Shown here in pieces: positions 32,560-42,324 of a DNA stretch of 64,000 nt. Numbering within the stretch: position 1 is the stretch's first letter; every line of letters starts with the position of its first letter. The stretch is from positions 62,001 to 126,000 of the forward strand of contig NZ_JAQEGR010000007.1 of assembly GCF_027667425.1 (NCBI RefSeq), in the 5' to 3' direction. A program made the position numbers and the translations under genes. The notes under the pieces are model-generated. The model saw only the letters and a program-made list of their open reading frames with translations. It did not search any database and was not told the DNA's origin. This DNA is from Fusicatenibacter saccharivorans. GTDB lineage: Bacteria; Bacillota; Clostridia; Lachnospirales; Lachnospiraceae.

Positions 32560-33360
32560 ATGGAGGGTTTTCAGGTAACAGAAATCGGGGAAAAAATTTA
32601 CTGTATTTTGGACGCAGGAAATTCATCGTTCTATGTAGTAGAAGGTGAAGAAAAAGCGGCTGTCATTGATACCGGCATTACGGCAGGCACAAAGATTCTG
32701 CCGGTGATCCGTGAGCTGACGGACAAGCCGCTTCTGCTGGTCATCACGCATGCGCATCCGGATCACATGTATCACATGGATGAGTTTGATGAGGTGTACA
32801 TGTGCCACGATGAAAAGAAGATGGATCCAGAGACGCTTGTGATGCTGACAGCGGGAAAATTAAAACCGTGGGAGGAGATTCATGACATCCGTACCGATTC
32901 CGTGATTCCGCTCGGCGGCACAGAGCTGGCCGTCTGTCAGACACCGGGCCATACGCCGGGCAGCGTCGTTGTGCTTGAGACGAAACAGAATTACCTGTTC
33001 ACCGGAGATGCGATCGGAAGCGGCTGCGGTGTCTGGATGCAGGTGCCGGGCGGAACGAGCCTGGAAGAGTATTACGACGGGCTGGTCGGACTGATGGTGT
33101 GGCTTGTGAAGAGGGGCGGCCGCATGAAATTCTTCGGCGGTCATCACACGCAGGTGTTTGAATCGACGGCGCATCCGGTTTACAATCCGCTCAGCCTCGG
33201 CGTTCTCGCAGATCTCATCGACCTTGTGGATCAGGTGATCCACGGCGAAAACCTGGGACGGCCAAGCAATGCGAAGCCGTTTTCGAAAGAACAGGTCCGC
33301 TACGCGTCGTACGGCCGCGCAGAAATGCAGTACTGTGCATCGCGGATTCACCGAAAATAA
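32560..33360 (+). CDS. MBL-fold metallo-hydrolase
   Basis: 266 aa; AAGGAGG is 9 nt before the ATG. Metal ligands are in order: THAHPDHM (HxHxDH), TPGHTPGS, FTGDAIG and FFGGHHTQVF. The glyoxalase II/beta-lactamase superfamily hydrolyses thioesters, phosphodiesters or lactones; the substrate cannot be deduced. No signal peptide, so cytosolic. It is the last gene before the valS T-box leader, ~50 nt before its promoter. Confidence 0.88.
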   Translation: MEGFQVTEIGEKIYCILDAGNSSFYVVEGEEKAAVIDTGITAGTKILPVIRELTDKPLLLVITHAHPDHMYHMDEFDEVYMCHDEKKMDPETLVMLTAGKLKPWEEIHDIRTDSVIPLGGTELAVCQTPGHTPGSVVVLETKQNYLFTGDAIGSGCGVWMQVPGGTSLEEYYDGLVGLMVWLVKRGGRMKFFGGHHTQVFESTAHPVYNPLSLGVLADLIDLVDQVIHGENLGRPSNAKPFSKEQVRYASYGRAEMQYCASRIHRK

Positions 33361-33413
33361 GCGCGTGAAATCTTAAAACTTCCATAAGAAGAAAGGTTTT
33401 TGCCCGCGGCGGC

Positions 33414-33442
33414 TTGACAAAATAAAAAAACGCGATTATGAT
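33414..33442 (+). promoter_or_regulatory. valS promoter
   Basis: TTGACA (33414-33419), 17 nt, TATGAT (33437-33442). Confidence 0.82.
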
Positions 33443-33449
33443 AAATGCA

Positions 33450-33724
33450 GTTTCTATTCCAACAGAAAAAGAAAAGGTTATGAGGAAGAGGAGTACATGG
33501 CAGGCCCCAAAAGAGAGGATGGTTCACCGGCTGAAAGGCTGTCCGGGAAGGTGGTCATGGAAGGTAGCTTCTGAACCGGAGAGCTGAAAAGCACAGAAGA
33601 TGTGATGATTAGGTTCTCACGCATGAGTCACGTTACAGACTCCGAAACGAGATACAAATTAAGGTGGTACCGCGGAATTTTCGCCCTTTGCATGCATGTT
33701 ATGTGTATGTGAAGGGCGTTTTTG
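33450..33724 (+). promoter_or_regulatory. T-box leader controlling valS
   Basis: The leader contains the T-box AAGGTGGTACCGCGG (33661-33675), the antiterminator side strand, and a terminator (CGCCCTT...AAGGGCG at 33682-33718, then TTTTT). Stem I occupies about 33470-33560. Uncharged tRNA-Val pairing with the specifier and the T-box bulge would keep transcription going. I did not fix the specifier codon. Confidence 0.9.
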
Positions 33725-33786
33725 ATTTAAGACAAGCCTCTGCGGGAATAAATACCACAATACACCAAACATAAAAGGAGGATCTC

Positions 33787-36438
33787 ATGAGCAAAGAACT
33801 CGCAAAGACCTACGATCCGAAGGGACTCGAGGACAGACTGTATCAGAAATGGCTGGATAAAGGATATTTCCACGCCACTGTAAACCCGAACAAAAAACCG
33901 TTTACCATTATGATGCCGCCTCCGAACGTAACCGGACAGCTTCACATGGGCCATGCACTCGACAACACCATGCAGGATATTCTCTGCCGTTTCAAACGGA
34001 TGGAGGGATATGAAGTCCTCTGGCAGCCGGGAACCGACCATGCGGCGATTGCAACCGAGGTAAAAGTTACCAATATGCTCAAAGAGCAGGGCATCGACAA
34101 AGATGAAATCGGACGCGAAAAATTCCTGGAGCACTGCTGGGAGTGGAAGAAAGAGTACGGCGGACGCATCAACAGCCAGTTAAGAAAGATCGGCTCCTCT
34201 GCAGACTGGGAGAGAGAACGCTTCACCATGGACGAGGGATGCTCCAAAGCCGTAGAAGAAGTATTCTGCCGTCTGTATGAAAAAGGATGGATCTACAAAG
34301 GAAGCCGCATCATCAACTGGTGCCCGGTATGCCAGACTTCCATCTCCGATGCAGAGGTTGAATATCAGGAGCAGGCAGGCCACTTCTGGCACATCAACTA
34401 CCCGGTAGTTGGAGAAGAAGGCCGCTTCGTAGAAATCGCAACGACCCGTCCGGAGACTCTGCTCGGCGATACTGCCGTAGCTGTCAATCCGGAGGATGAA
34501 AGATACACCGATATTGTAGGAAAAATGCTGAAACTGCCGCTGACCGACCGTGAAATCCCGGTTATCGCAGATGCTTACGTAGACAAAGAGTTCGGAACTG
34601 GATGCGTTAAAATTACACCGGCACACGACCCGAACGATTTTGAGGTAGGAAAACGCCACAACCTCGAAGAGATCAACATCTTAAACGATGACGGAACCAT
34701 GAACAACAAGTGCGGCAAATACGCCGGCATGGACCGCTACGAGGCAAGAAAAGCCATGGTAGAGGATCTCGAGAAGCTTGGCCTTCTTGTAAAAGTAGTG
34801 GATCACGTTCACAACGTAGGAACCCACGACAGATGTAAGACAACCGTAGAGCCGATGATCAAACCACAGTGGTTTGTAAAAATGGCGGATATGGCTGCCG
34901 CTGCCAGCGAAGCAGAGAAGAACGGGGAAGTAAACTTCATCCCGGATCGTTTCAGCAAGATTTATCAGAACTGGCTGAACAATATCCACGACTGGTGTAT
35001 TTCCCGTCAGCTCTGGTGGGGTCATCGTATCCCGGCCTATACCTGTGATGACTGTGGCGAGATCACGGTTGTAAGAGGTGGAATGCCGGAAAAATGCCCG
35101 AAATGCGGCAGCACCCATCTCACCCAGGACCCGGATACCCTGGATACCTGGTTCAGCTCCGCTCTGTGGCCGTTCTCCACTTTAGGATGGCCGGAGAAAA
35201 CACCGGAATTTGATTACTTCTATCCGACCGACGTACTCGTAACCGGATACGACATCATCTTCTTCTGGGTTATCCGTATGGTATTCTCCGCACTGGAGCA
35301 GACTAAACAGGTTCCGTTCCACCACGTACTGATCCACGGACTCGTTCGTGATTCCCAGGGTCGCAAGATGAGTAAATCCCTCGGAAACGGTATCGATCCG
35401 CTCGAAGTCATTGACAAATACGGTGCAGATGCTCTCCGTCTGACTTTGATGACCGGTAATGCACCTGGAAACGATATGCGTTTCTACTGGGAGCGTGTAG
35501 AAGCCAGCCGTAACTTCGCAAACAAAGTATGGAACGCTTCCCGTTTCATCATGATGAACCTGGAAAAAGCAGAAGTTCCGTCTGAAATGCCAAAAGACAA
35601 ACTGACACTGGCAGATAAATGGATTCTTTCTAAGGTAAACACGCTGGCAACGGAAGTAACGGACAACATGGACCGCTACGAGCTCGGTATCGCCGTACAG
35701 AAGGTTTACGACTTTATCTGGGAGGAGTTCTGCGACTGGTACATCGAGATGGTAAAACCGCGTCTGTACAGCGAGACCGACGAGACGAAGGGCGCTGCAC
35801 TGTGGACCTTAAAAACCGTTCTTGGCAATGCATTAAAGCTGTTGCATCCGTTTATGCCGTTCATCACAGAGGAAATCTACTGCACACTGAATCCGGACGA
35901 GGATTCCATCATGATCGCCGCATGGCCGAAAGAGACCGAAGACTTTGCATACGCAGAGGATGAGGCAGCCGTTGAGATGATGAAAGAGGCGGTAAGAAGC
36001 ATCCGTGGTGTCCGCACCAGTATGAACGTACCGCCGTCAAAGAAAGCAAGCGTATTCGTTGTAACGGAAGATGCTGCTGTACAGGAAACCTTCCGAAACG
36101 GCGCCGTATTCTTCGGAACACTGGCAGGTGCAAGCGAAGTTCACGTACAGGCAGATAAAGCCGGTATTGCAGACGACGCAGTATCCGCAGTGATCCCGCA
36201 GGCGACGATCTATATCCCGTTTGCCGAGCTGGTTGACCTTGAAAAAGAGATCGCCCGCCTTGAAAAAGAGGAAGAGCGTCTGACAAAAGAGATCGCACGT
36301 TCCAACGGCATGCTTGGCAACCCGAACTTTATTAACAAAGCTCCGGAAGCAAAAGTTCAGGCAGAGAAAGAAAAACTGGCGAACTATCAGCAGATGATGG
36401 AGCAGGTTCAGACAAGATTGGAGCAGCTGAAAAAATAA
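33787..36438 (+). CDS. valS: Valyl-tRNA synthetase
   Basis: 883 aa, the usual length for bacterial ValRS. PPPNVTGQLHMGHAL holds the HIGH motif (HMGHA) and GRKMSKSLGNG the KMSKS motif. The editing (CP1) domain has TTRPETLLGDTAVAV, and a zinc-binding CDDCGE...CPKCGS pair follows. The C-terminal arm is a coiled coil (EIARLEKEEERLTKEIA). It charges tRNA-Val and edits threonine and other mischarged residues. Regulation is by the T-box leader. The next gene begins directly after its stop codon, so both share the transcript. Confidence 0.97.
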   Translation: MSKELAKTYDPKGLEDRLYQKWLDKGYFHATVNPNKKPFTIMMPPPNVTGQLHMGHALDNTMQDILCRFKRMEGYEVLWQPGTDHAAIATEVKVTNMLKEQGIDKDEIGREKFLEHCWEWKKEYGGRINSQLRKIGSSADWERERFTMDEGCSKAVEEVFCRLYEKGWIYKGSRIINWCPVCQTSISDAEVEYQEQAGHFWHINYPVVGEEGRFVEIATTRPETLLGDTAVAVNPEDERYTDIVGKMLKLPLTDREIPVIADAYVDKEFGTGCVKITPAHDPNDFEVGKRHNLEEINILNDDGTMNNKCGKYAGMDRYEARKAMVEDLEKLGLLVKVVDHVHNVGTHDRCKTTVEPMIKPQWFVKMADMAAAASEAEKNGEVNFIPDRFSKIYQNWLNNIHDWCISRQLWWGHRIPAYTCDDCGEITVVRGGMPEKCPKCGSTHLTQDPDTLDTWFSSALWPFSTLGWPEKTPEFDYFYPTDVLVTGYDIIFFWVIRMVFSALEQTKQVPFHHVLIHGLVRDSQGRKMSKSLGNGIDPLEVIDKYGADALRLTLMTGNAPGNDMRFYWERVEASRNFANKVWNASRFIMMNLEKAEVPSEMPKDKLTLADKWILSKVNTLATEVTDNMDRYELGIAVQKVYDFIWEEFCDWYIEMVKPRLYSETDETKGAALWTLKTVLGNALKLLHPFMPFITEEIYCTLNPDEDSIMIAAWPKETEDFAYAEDEAAVEMMKEAVRSIRGVRTSMNVPPSKKASVFVVTEDAAVQETFRNGAVFFGTLAGASEVHVQADKAGIADDAVSAVIPQATIYIPFAELVDLEKEIARLEKEEERLTKEIARSNGMLGNPNFINKAPEAKVQAEKEKLANYQQMMEQVQTRLEQLKK

Positions 36439-38655
36439 ATGAAAAAAGGAAAAAAACTGCATGGAAACAAGGAAACCGTAGTGAAAGTCTGCAACTGGCT
36501 CTCTTTGCCGCTGCAGGCCCTGGGATGCTGTATTCTGTATCTGGTGATTGAAGCATTTTCCCGCCATTCGCTGGCATCTGCATGGAGCTACATGGTGGAA
36601 AGCCCATGGGTCTTTTTGTACAATGCATTTTTGATCTTCACTACTTTTATGGTAGTTTATCTGTTCCGCAGACGTGTGCTGGTACGGCTGGTGATGAGCT
36701 GTTTCTGGCTGCTGCTCGGCATCATTAACGGTGTGATTCTGGCAAACCGCGTCACGCCGTTTACCGGACCGGACTTGCGGAATTTAAGTGACGGCGCAAA
36801 GGTCGTGACGAAGTATCTGTCGAAAGGTACCATGATCCTCGTCGTAGCAGCCCTTGTGGCATTATTGGCATTTTTTGTATGGGTCTGGATCAAAGGACCG
36901 AAATTTCAGGGGAAAATCCGCTGGTATCTGAATGTGCCGTTGATTGCTCTGGTAATTGTACTCTTTACGGGAGCAACAAATCTGGCGCTTGCAAAGCGTG
37001 TGCTTTCCAGCTATTTCGTCAACATCGCATTTGCCTACCAGGATTACGGCTATCCGTACTGTCTGGCAGTCACCCTGTTTGATACGGGAATTTCAGAGCC
37101 GAACGGCTATTCCGAACAGCTCGTGAAACAGATTGAGACGAGTGAAGGCGAACAAAAAGAGGATGATACGGTAAAACCGAATATTATCTTTTTGCAGCTG
37201 GAGTCCTTTTTCGATCCGGAGCTGGTTAATTTCCTCAACATTTCCGAGGATCCGATCCCGTATTACCGGCAGCTGATGAAGGATTATTCTTCCGGTTATC
37301 TCCGCGTGCCGGTGGTGGGAGCCGGAACAGCAAACACAGAGTTTGAAACTATTTCCGGCATGAGCCTCCGGTATTTCGGAGCGGGTGAGTATCCGTACAA
37401 ATCGGTGCTTTCAGAGGAGACCTGTGAGAGTGCGCCGTATGTTTTAAAGAATCTTGGCTATGCGACCCATGCGATCCACAACAATGAAGCAAACTTCTAT
37501 TCCAGAAGAAGTGTATTCTCACGTCTTGGTTTTGATACCTTTACCTCGGAGGAATATATGCCGGATATCTCGGATGTGACGGCGACAGGATGGGTAAAAG
37601 ACCATATTCTGACAAAAGAGATCATAAAAACGCTCGATGCGACAGACGAACCGGATTATATCTATACGATTTCGGTACAGGGCCACGGTGATTATCCGAC
37701 AGAGCCGGTGCTTGACGATCCGGAGATTACAGTGACAGGCGCGGAAGACCGGGAAAAAAATAATTACTCCTGGGAATATTATGTAAATCAGATCCATGAG
37801 ATGGACAAATTTGTCAAAGAGCTGACGACAAAGCTTGCGGATTATCCGGAGCCGGTGGTACTTGTGATGTACGGGGACCATCTGCCAACGATGGGACTGA
37901 AAGTAGAAGATCTGGAGAACCGCTATCTGTATCAGACCGAATACGTAATCTGGGATAATATGGGACTGAAAAGAAAACAGGAAAACATTGCTTCCTACCA
38001 GATTGCAGCAGAGGTTATGAACCGTGTGGGAATTCATGACGGAACCATTTTCCGGTATCATCAGACGAGACGGAATACGAAGAATTATCAGGTGGATCTC
38101 GAGGTGCTGCAGTATGATATGCTGTATGGAAAACGGTACGTTTACGGAGAAGACGGAGAGACACCGTATGAGCGTGTGAAGCTGCAGATGGGTGCTCTGC
38201 CGGTAACACTGGAACGAATCGAAAAATCCGGAGAAGATACCTGGTATTTTTACGGAGAAAACTTTACGGCATCGAGCCGTGTGGAAGTCAACGAGGAGAT
38301 ACAGGATACCGTTTATGTCAGCCCGTCGATTCTGATGGTGCATAGTCTGACCCTGGAAGACGGTGATCAGATTACAATCGCGCAGCAGAGCAACAGCTCG
38401 ACGAAGAAGGTGCTGACAAGGACAGAGCCGATGATGTATGAAGAGCCAAAAACGGTATCTACACCGACGCCGACGCCGAACCCGGACAGCACGAAAACAG
38501 ATGTGACGCAGGAAAATGCCAATACGAGCACTGCGCCGCAGGATGAACTGACGGCAGCGCCGTCCGGTGCGCCGGAGGGCGAAGGCGACAAGATTGAGCC
38601 GTCAAAAACAGAAAACAGCGATAAACCGGCCGAAGACGGCGGTCTGCAGAATTAA
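36439..38655 (+). CDS. LTA-synthase-like sulfatase-domain membrane protein
   Basis: 738 aa. Several hydrophobic helices fill the first ~190 residues, followed by an extracellular sulfatase/alkaline-phosphatase domain: NIIFLQLESFFDPE (metal Glu), GAGTANTEFETISG (catalytic Thr), SVQGHGDYP and MYGDHLP. LtaS-type proteins move glycerol phosphate from phosphatidylglycerol to teichoic acid or glycolipid. A long C-terminal Thr/Pro/Ser-rich tail from ~residue 670 is probably disordered. The ATG abuts the valS stop without its own Shine-Dalgarno, so it depends on translational coupling. Confidence 0.87.
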   Translation: MKKGKKLHGNKETVVKVCNWLSLPLQALGCCILYLVIEAFSRHSLASAWSYMVESPWVFLYNAFLIFTTFMVVYLFRRRVLVRLVMSCFWLLLGIINGVILANRVTPFTGPDLRNLSDGAKVVTKYLSKGTMILVVAALVALLAFFVWVWIKGPKFQGKIRWYLNVPLIALVIVLFTGATNLALAKRVLSSYFVNIAFAYQDYGYPYCLAVTLFDTGISEPNGYSEQLVKQIETSEGEQKEDDTVKPNIIFLQLESFFDPELVNFLNISEDPIPYYRQLMKDYSSGYLRVPVVGAGTANTEFETISGMSLRYFGAGEYPYKSVLSEETCESAPYVLKNLGYATHAIHNNEANFYSRRSVFSRLGFDTFTSEEYMPDISDVTATGWVKDHILTKEIIKTLDATDEPDYIYTISVQGHGDYPTEPVLDDPEITVTGAEDREKNNYSWEYYVNQIHEMDKFVKELTTKLADYPEPVVLVMYGDHLPTMGLKVEDLENRYLYQTEYVIWDNMGLKRKQENIASYQIAAEVMNRVGIHDGTIFRYHQTRRNTKNYQVDLEVLQYDMLYGKRYVYGEDGETPYERVKLQMGALPVTLERIEKSGEDTWYFYGENFTASSRVEVNEEIQDTVYVSPSILMVHSLTLEDGDQITIAQQSNSSTKKVLTRTEPMMYEEPKTVSTPTPTPNPDSTKTDVTQENANTSTAPQDELTAAPSGAPEGEGDKIEPSKTENSDKPAEDGGLQN

Positions 38656-38674
38656 AAAGAGTGTCCGAAAGATC

Positions 38675-38714
38675 ATACAGTGGGGCGGATTTTGACGTCC
38701 CACTGTATCTTTTT
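38675..38714 (+). terminator. Terminator after the valS/LtaS-like operon
   Basis: ATACAGTGGG (38675-38684) pairs with CCCACTGTAT (38699-38708), then CTTTTT. Confidence 0.88.
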
Positions 38715-38758
38715 ACGGGGAAAGTCGAAAAGTCGGGACAAAATTTTGAAAATTGCTA

Positions 38759-38786
38759 TGGACATATCCGGTCACTCGATTATAAT
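38759..38786 (+). promoter_or_regulatory. folC promoter
   Basis: TGGACA (38759-38764), 16 nt, TATAAT (38781-38786), about 50 nt before folC. Confidence 0.6.
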
Positions 38787-38837
38787 GATACTAGGGTTTG
38801 AAAGCAGCCCTAAAATACTGAAGAATGGTGAAATAAA

Positions 38838-40133
38838 GTGAATTATACAGAAGCAGTTGATTATATCGAAACAATACCGAAATTTACGGTGAAGCATCCG
38901 CCGGAACATACGAGGGAGCTTCTTTCGCGCCTTGGGAATCCGCAGGAAGGGATCAAAATTATCCATGTGGCGGGCACGAACGGAAAGGGAAGCGTCTGCG
39001 CGTACTTGAATGCGATGCTGCTTGCAGGCGGCAAAAAGACAGGACTTTTTACCTCCCCGCACCTTGTACGCATCAACGAGCGGTTCCAGATCAACGGGGA
39101 AGATGTGTCGGATGAGCAGTTTCTCGACGCATTTCTCAAAGTGGAAAAAGCAGCCAAAGAATACGAGGCGGAGGGCGAAGGCCATCCGAGCTATTTTGAG
39201 ACGCTGTTCCTGATGGGAATGCTGATTTTCAAAGAAGCCGGCGTGGAATACCTGGTCATGGAGACCGGCCTTGGCGGACGGCTGGATGCGACAAATGTGG
39301 TCGAAAAGCCGCTGGCATGCATCATCACGTCCATCAGCCGCGACCACACCGAGTATCTCGGCGACACCCTCGAGGCGATTGCGGGAGAGAAAGCCGGCAT
39401 CATCAAAGCCGGTGTCCCGGTAATCTACGACGCCAGCCAGCCAGGTCCGGCTTCTGTCATTGCCGCAAAGGCGAAAGAGATGGGAAGCCCGGCATGGCCG
39501 ATGGAGCCGTCGTTCTATGAGATGAAAACACAGAGCCGCGAGGGTATCACCTTTACCTTTGCATATCCGGGCGGCGAAAAAGCAGAGCTTGCGATTCCGT
39601 ATGTGGCAAAATACCAGATGATGAATGCAAGCCTTGCGTTCTACATGATGCATATTCTGCAGGACGTGCACGACATTCCTAAGAACGTGCTTGCGGAAGG
39701 CCTTTCGAAGATCAAATGGCCGTGCCGTATGGAAATGGCTGCGCCGGGCGTCATCATCGACGGCGCGCACAACGAGGACGGCATTGCACAGTTTGTCAGC
39801 ACGGCAGGCTATTTTGCGAAAGAAAACGAGATCACGATTCTGTTCACGGCAGTTGCAGACAAGCACTATCATGAGATGATCGGTGAAATCTGCGAGGGAA
39901 TTCATCCGTCCCATGTTGTTGCAACGCAGATCGACGGAAGCCGCGTCGTACCGGCGGAAGTGCTTGCAGAGGACTTCAGAAAAGCAGGATGCACGGATGT
40001 CTGCGCGGAACCGGAGATCGGGGCAGCGTATGAGAAGGCACTGGGCAAAAAGGGCAGCGGCATGCTGTTCTGCGTGGGTTCTCTGTATCTGGCGGGCGAA
40101 CTGAAAGCATATCTTGCAAAGCGGAATGGTTAG
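38838..40133 (+). CDS. folC: Folylpolyglutamate synthase / dihydrofolate synthase
   Basis: 431 aa, starting at GTG. HVAGTNGKGSVCAYLNAML holds the ATP-binding loop GTNGKGS, FTSPHLVRINERF and METGLGGRLDATNV follow, and later IIDGAHNEDGI (DGAHN) ends the C-terminal domain. The enzyme adds glutamates to folates, and often glutamate to dihydropteroate, in the cytoplasm. The Shine-Dalgarno is weak (GGTGAAATAAA). The 40160 and 40343 genes follow in the same direction with short gaps. Confidence 0.94.
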   Translation: MNYTEAVDYIETIPKFTVKHPPEHTRELLSRLGNPQEGIKIIHVAGTNGKGSVCAYLNAMLLAGGKKTGLFTSPHLVRINERFQINGEDVSDEQFLDAFLKVEKAAKEYEAEGEGHPSYFETLFLMGMLIFKEAGVEYLVMETGLGGRLDATNVVEKPLACIITSISRDHTEYLGDTLEAIAGEKAGIIKAGVPVIYDASQPGPASVIAAKAKEMGSPAWPMEPSFYEMKTQSREGITFTFAYPGGEKAELAIPYVAKYQMMNASLAFYMMHILQDVHDIPKNVLAEGLSKIKWPCRMEMAAPGVIIDGAHNEDGIAQFVSTAGYFAKENEITILFTAVADKHYHEMIGEICEGIHPSHVVATQIDGSRVVPAEVLAEDFRKAGCTDVCAEPEIGAAYEKALGKKGSGMLFCVGSLYLAGELKAYLAKRNG

Positions 40134-40159
40134 TGAATACAGGAAGGAATTTTTTGTTT

Positions 40160-40333
40160 ATGTTAAATTACGAAGAAGAACTGAAGAAGTTTAAACCGTG
40201 TCTCGATGTGGATGAGGTGGAGGATGCGATTTACAGCCGTGATCTGACGGATGTGATCGACATTTTGAAAGAAATGATGAAAAACGACAAGCCGGAACAG
40301 GAAAACGAGACAGAAGCGGAAAAGGAAGAGTAA
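40160..40333 (+). CDS. Small acidic hypothetical protein (57 aa)
   Basis: AGGAAGG lies 13 nt before ATG 40160; a GTG in frame at 40133 is less likely. Sequence MLNYEEELKKFKPCLDVDEV, with DVIDILKEMM and an acidic tail, is a small all-helical protein in many Clostridia, located between folC and the zinc-ribbon/TPR gene. Function unknown. Confidence 0.65.
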   Translation: MLNYEEELKKFKPCLDVDEVEDAIYSRDLTDVIDILKEMMKNDKPEQENETEAEKEE

Positions 40334-40342
40334 GGTGCCGGA

Positions 40343-41758
40343 ATGAACTGTATGAATTGTAAATCGGTTGTGGACGTCGGAATGGAGATCTGTCCCAACT
40401 GTGGTTTTAACCTGAGAGTACAGAGAAAATGTTTTTCTCTTTCGAATATGTACTACAATCTGGGCCTCGACAAGGCGGAGATCCGGGATCTTTCCGGAGC
40501 GATCGATATGCTGCGGCGGAGCCTGAAGTTTAACAAATACAATATCCATGCGCGGAACTTGTTAGGCCTTGTCTATTTTGAGACGGGTGAAGCGGTTGCG
40601 GCGTTAAGTGAGTGGATCATCAGCAAGAATATTATGCCGGAGAATAATGTGGCGACGGAGTATATTGCGACGCTGCAGGCGGAGCAGGCGAAGCTGGATA
40701 TGATCAATCAGACGATCAAGAAATACAACAGTGCGCTGAAATGCTGCCGCGAGAACAATGAGGATGTGGCTGCGATCCAGCTGCGCAAGATTCTGAACCA
40801 GAATCCGAAGCTGATCAAGGGATATCATCTGCTGGCGCTGATTTATATTCACAAGGGTGAGTATGAGAAAGCGCGGAAGATTCTGAAAAAGGCGGCGAAA
40901 ATTGACAAGACGAACTCGACGACGCTTCGTTTCCTGAAGGAGGTTGATTTCCAGACGGGTACGCAGACGTCGCTGGAGCCGCGGCGGTTCGGCCGCAGGG
41001 AGCGTACGGAGGAGCAGCGCGAGGACGAGCGTGAGCGCGTGGTAAGCGGGGATACGGTGATTATTCCGCCGACGTTCCGCGAGACGTCTACAGCGGCAAC
41101 GATGCTGAATATCGGTATTGGGCTGGTGCTTGGCGCACTGGTTGTGTGGTTCCTGATCGGGCCTGCGAATACGCAGCGAATTAACCGGCAGGCGGACGAG
41201 AAGGTTGTGGAATACAGCGGCAAGATGGCGAGCCAGGAGGCCCAGCTGAACCAGCTCCAGAGCCAGGTGGATTCTCTGAACGAAACGACGGCTTCTGCGC
41301 AGCAGCAGATCCAGACGGCACAGGATACGGCGGCTTCCTACGAGAACCTTTTAAAGGCTGTGGAAGCGCAGCAGCAGGGCAACACGAGCAACGCAACAAA
41401 CGCACTGACCGAGGTCAACCCGGAGGTGCTTTCTGTGGACGCAAAGGCTGTGTATGACACTATTTACAAGAGCATGCAGTCGTCTATGTTCCAGGAGCTT
41501 TCGCAGTCGGGTGTGAATGCATTTGACGATGCGAATTACACTGAGGCGATTGATAAGCTTTCGAAGGCTAAGAATATCAACGACAGTGACTATACGGTGC
41601 TTAACTATCTGGCGCATGCGTATCGGCTGAGTGGGGATACCGATAATGCGATTTCGGTGTTCCAGGAGATCATCGATAAGTTCCCGGGAACCCAGAAGGC
41701 TACTAAGGCCGAGCAGCAGATTGAGGCGCTGGGGGGGACTGTGAAGACGGAGGAATAG
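40343..41758 (+). CDS. Zinc-ribbon and TPR membrane protein (471 aa)
   Basis: An N-terminal zinc ribbon (MNCMNCKSVV...CPNCGF) comes first. TPR helices follow (HARNLLGLVYFETGEAVAAL, GYHLLALIYIHKGEYEKARK). A membrane helix lies at ~250-270 (LNIGIGLVLGALVVWFLIG), then a coiled coil (QLQSQVDSLNETTASAQQQ) and more TPRs (TVLNYLAHAYRLSGDTDNA). The architecture puts a TPR scaffold on both membrane sides, so a role in assembling or sensing envelope complexes is plausible. It is common in Lachnospiraceae next to folC. Exact role unknown. Confidence 0.75.
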   Translation: MNCMNCKSVVDVGMEICPNCGFNLRVQRKCFSLSNMYYNLGLDKAEIRDLSGAIDMLRRSLKFNKYNIHARNLLGLVYFETGEAVAALSEWIISKNIMPENNVATEYIATLQAEQAKLDMINQTIKKYNSALKCCRENNEDVAAIQLRKILNQNPKLIKGYHLLALIYIHKGEYEKARKILKKAAKIDKTNSTTLRFLKEVDFQTGTQTSLEPRRFGRRERTEEQREDERERVVSGDTVIIPPTFRETSTAATMLNIGIGLVLGALVVWFLIGPANTQRINRQADEKVVEYSGKMASQEAQLNQLQSQVDSLNETTASAQQQIQTAQDTAASYENLLKAVEAQQQGNTSNATNALTEVNPEVLSVDAKAVYDTIYKSMQSSMFQELSQSGVNAFDDANYTEAIDKLSKAKNINDSDYTVLNYLAHAYRLSGDTDNAISVFQEIIDKFPGTQKATKAEQQIEALGGTVKTEE

Positions 41759-41765
41759 TGAGGAC

Positions 41766-41862
41766 GGATGCCCACGGGGCAGAATGCCGCAGGAGATGCG
41801 GCGCTGTTTCGTCGGGCTGATACCACTGACTACGCGGAGGTTGCGTGGGACGAAGGGCAAAA
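41766..41862 (+). other. Cluster of GC-rich hairpins of unknown role
   Basis: After the TPR gene the RNA could form GCCC-ACG-GGGC, GCCGCA-GGAGA-TGCGGC and TTCGTC...GACGAA (the last enclosing ACGC...GCGT) in a row. This lies in the 207-nt gap ahead of the sigma-F operon and before the terminator at 41886. I do not recognise a known riboswitch or RNA family. Confidence 0.4.
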
Positions 41863-41885
41863 AAGTATAAAAGTGAGAAGATAAA

Positions 41886-41939
41886 ACACAAAAGATGAAA
41901 TTCGCTTTACGGCGAAAAATCTTTTGTGTTTTTTATTTT
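41886..41939 (+). terminator. Terminator before the sigma-F operon
   Basis: ACACAAAAGAT (41886-41896) pairs with ATCTTTTGTGT (41919-41929), with an inner TTCGC/GCGAA, then TTTTTATTTT. Confidence 0.88.
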
Positions 41940-41965
41940 ATGACAGGAAAGAGGGAGGATAGGAA

Positions 41966-42289
41966 ATGGATAATCGTGTTTGGGTGAAGGATGCGGTGAT
42001 GACGATTCGGCTTCCGGAAGAGGTGGATCATTTTGTGGCTGACCGGCTTCGGGAGGAGGCGGGGGAGATTTTGGTGGAGAGGAATGTGAGGGAGGTGGTG
42101 TTTGATTTTCGGAAGACGGTGTTTATGGACAGTTCGGGGATTGGACTGGTGATGGGGAGGTTTCGGGAGATGGAGCTGATTGGCGGGAAGGTGAGAGCGG
42201 TGCATGTGGGAGAGCGGATGCGGAGGATTCTGGTGATGTCGGGGGTGACGCGGGTGATTGAGGTGGAAGAGGAGAAGACGTGGAAGTAG
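41966..42289 (+). CDS. spoIIAA: Anti-sigma-F factor antagonist SpoIIAA
   Basis: 107 aa STAS-domain protein; GGGAGGATAGGAA precedes the ATG. VVFDFRKTVFMDSSGIGLVM contains the phosphorylated serine in DSSGIG. Dephosphorylated SpoIIAA binds SpoIIAB and frees sigma-F in the forespore. Codons are unusually rich in G and GA (AGG/GAG). Its last codons overlap a possible start of the spoIIAB frame. First gene of the sigma-F operon. Confidence 0.93.
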   Translation: MDNRVWVKDAVMTIRLPEEVDHFVADRLREEAGEILVERNVREVVFDFRKTVFMDSSGIGLVMGRFREMELIGGKVRAVHVGERMRRILVMSGVTRVIEVEEEKTWK

Positions 42290-42324
42290 GTTTTGGACGG
42301 GGAGTGGGCAGAAAGGGGAATGGG

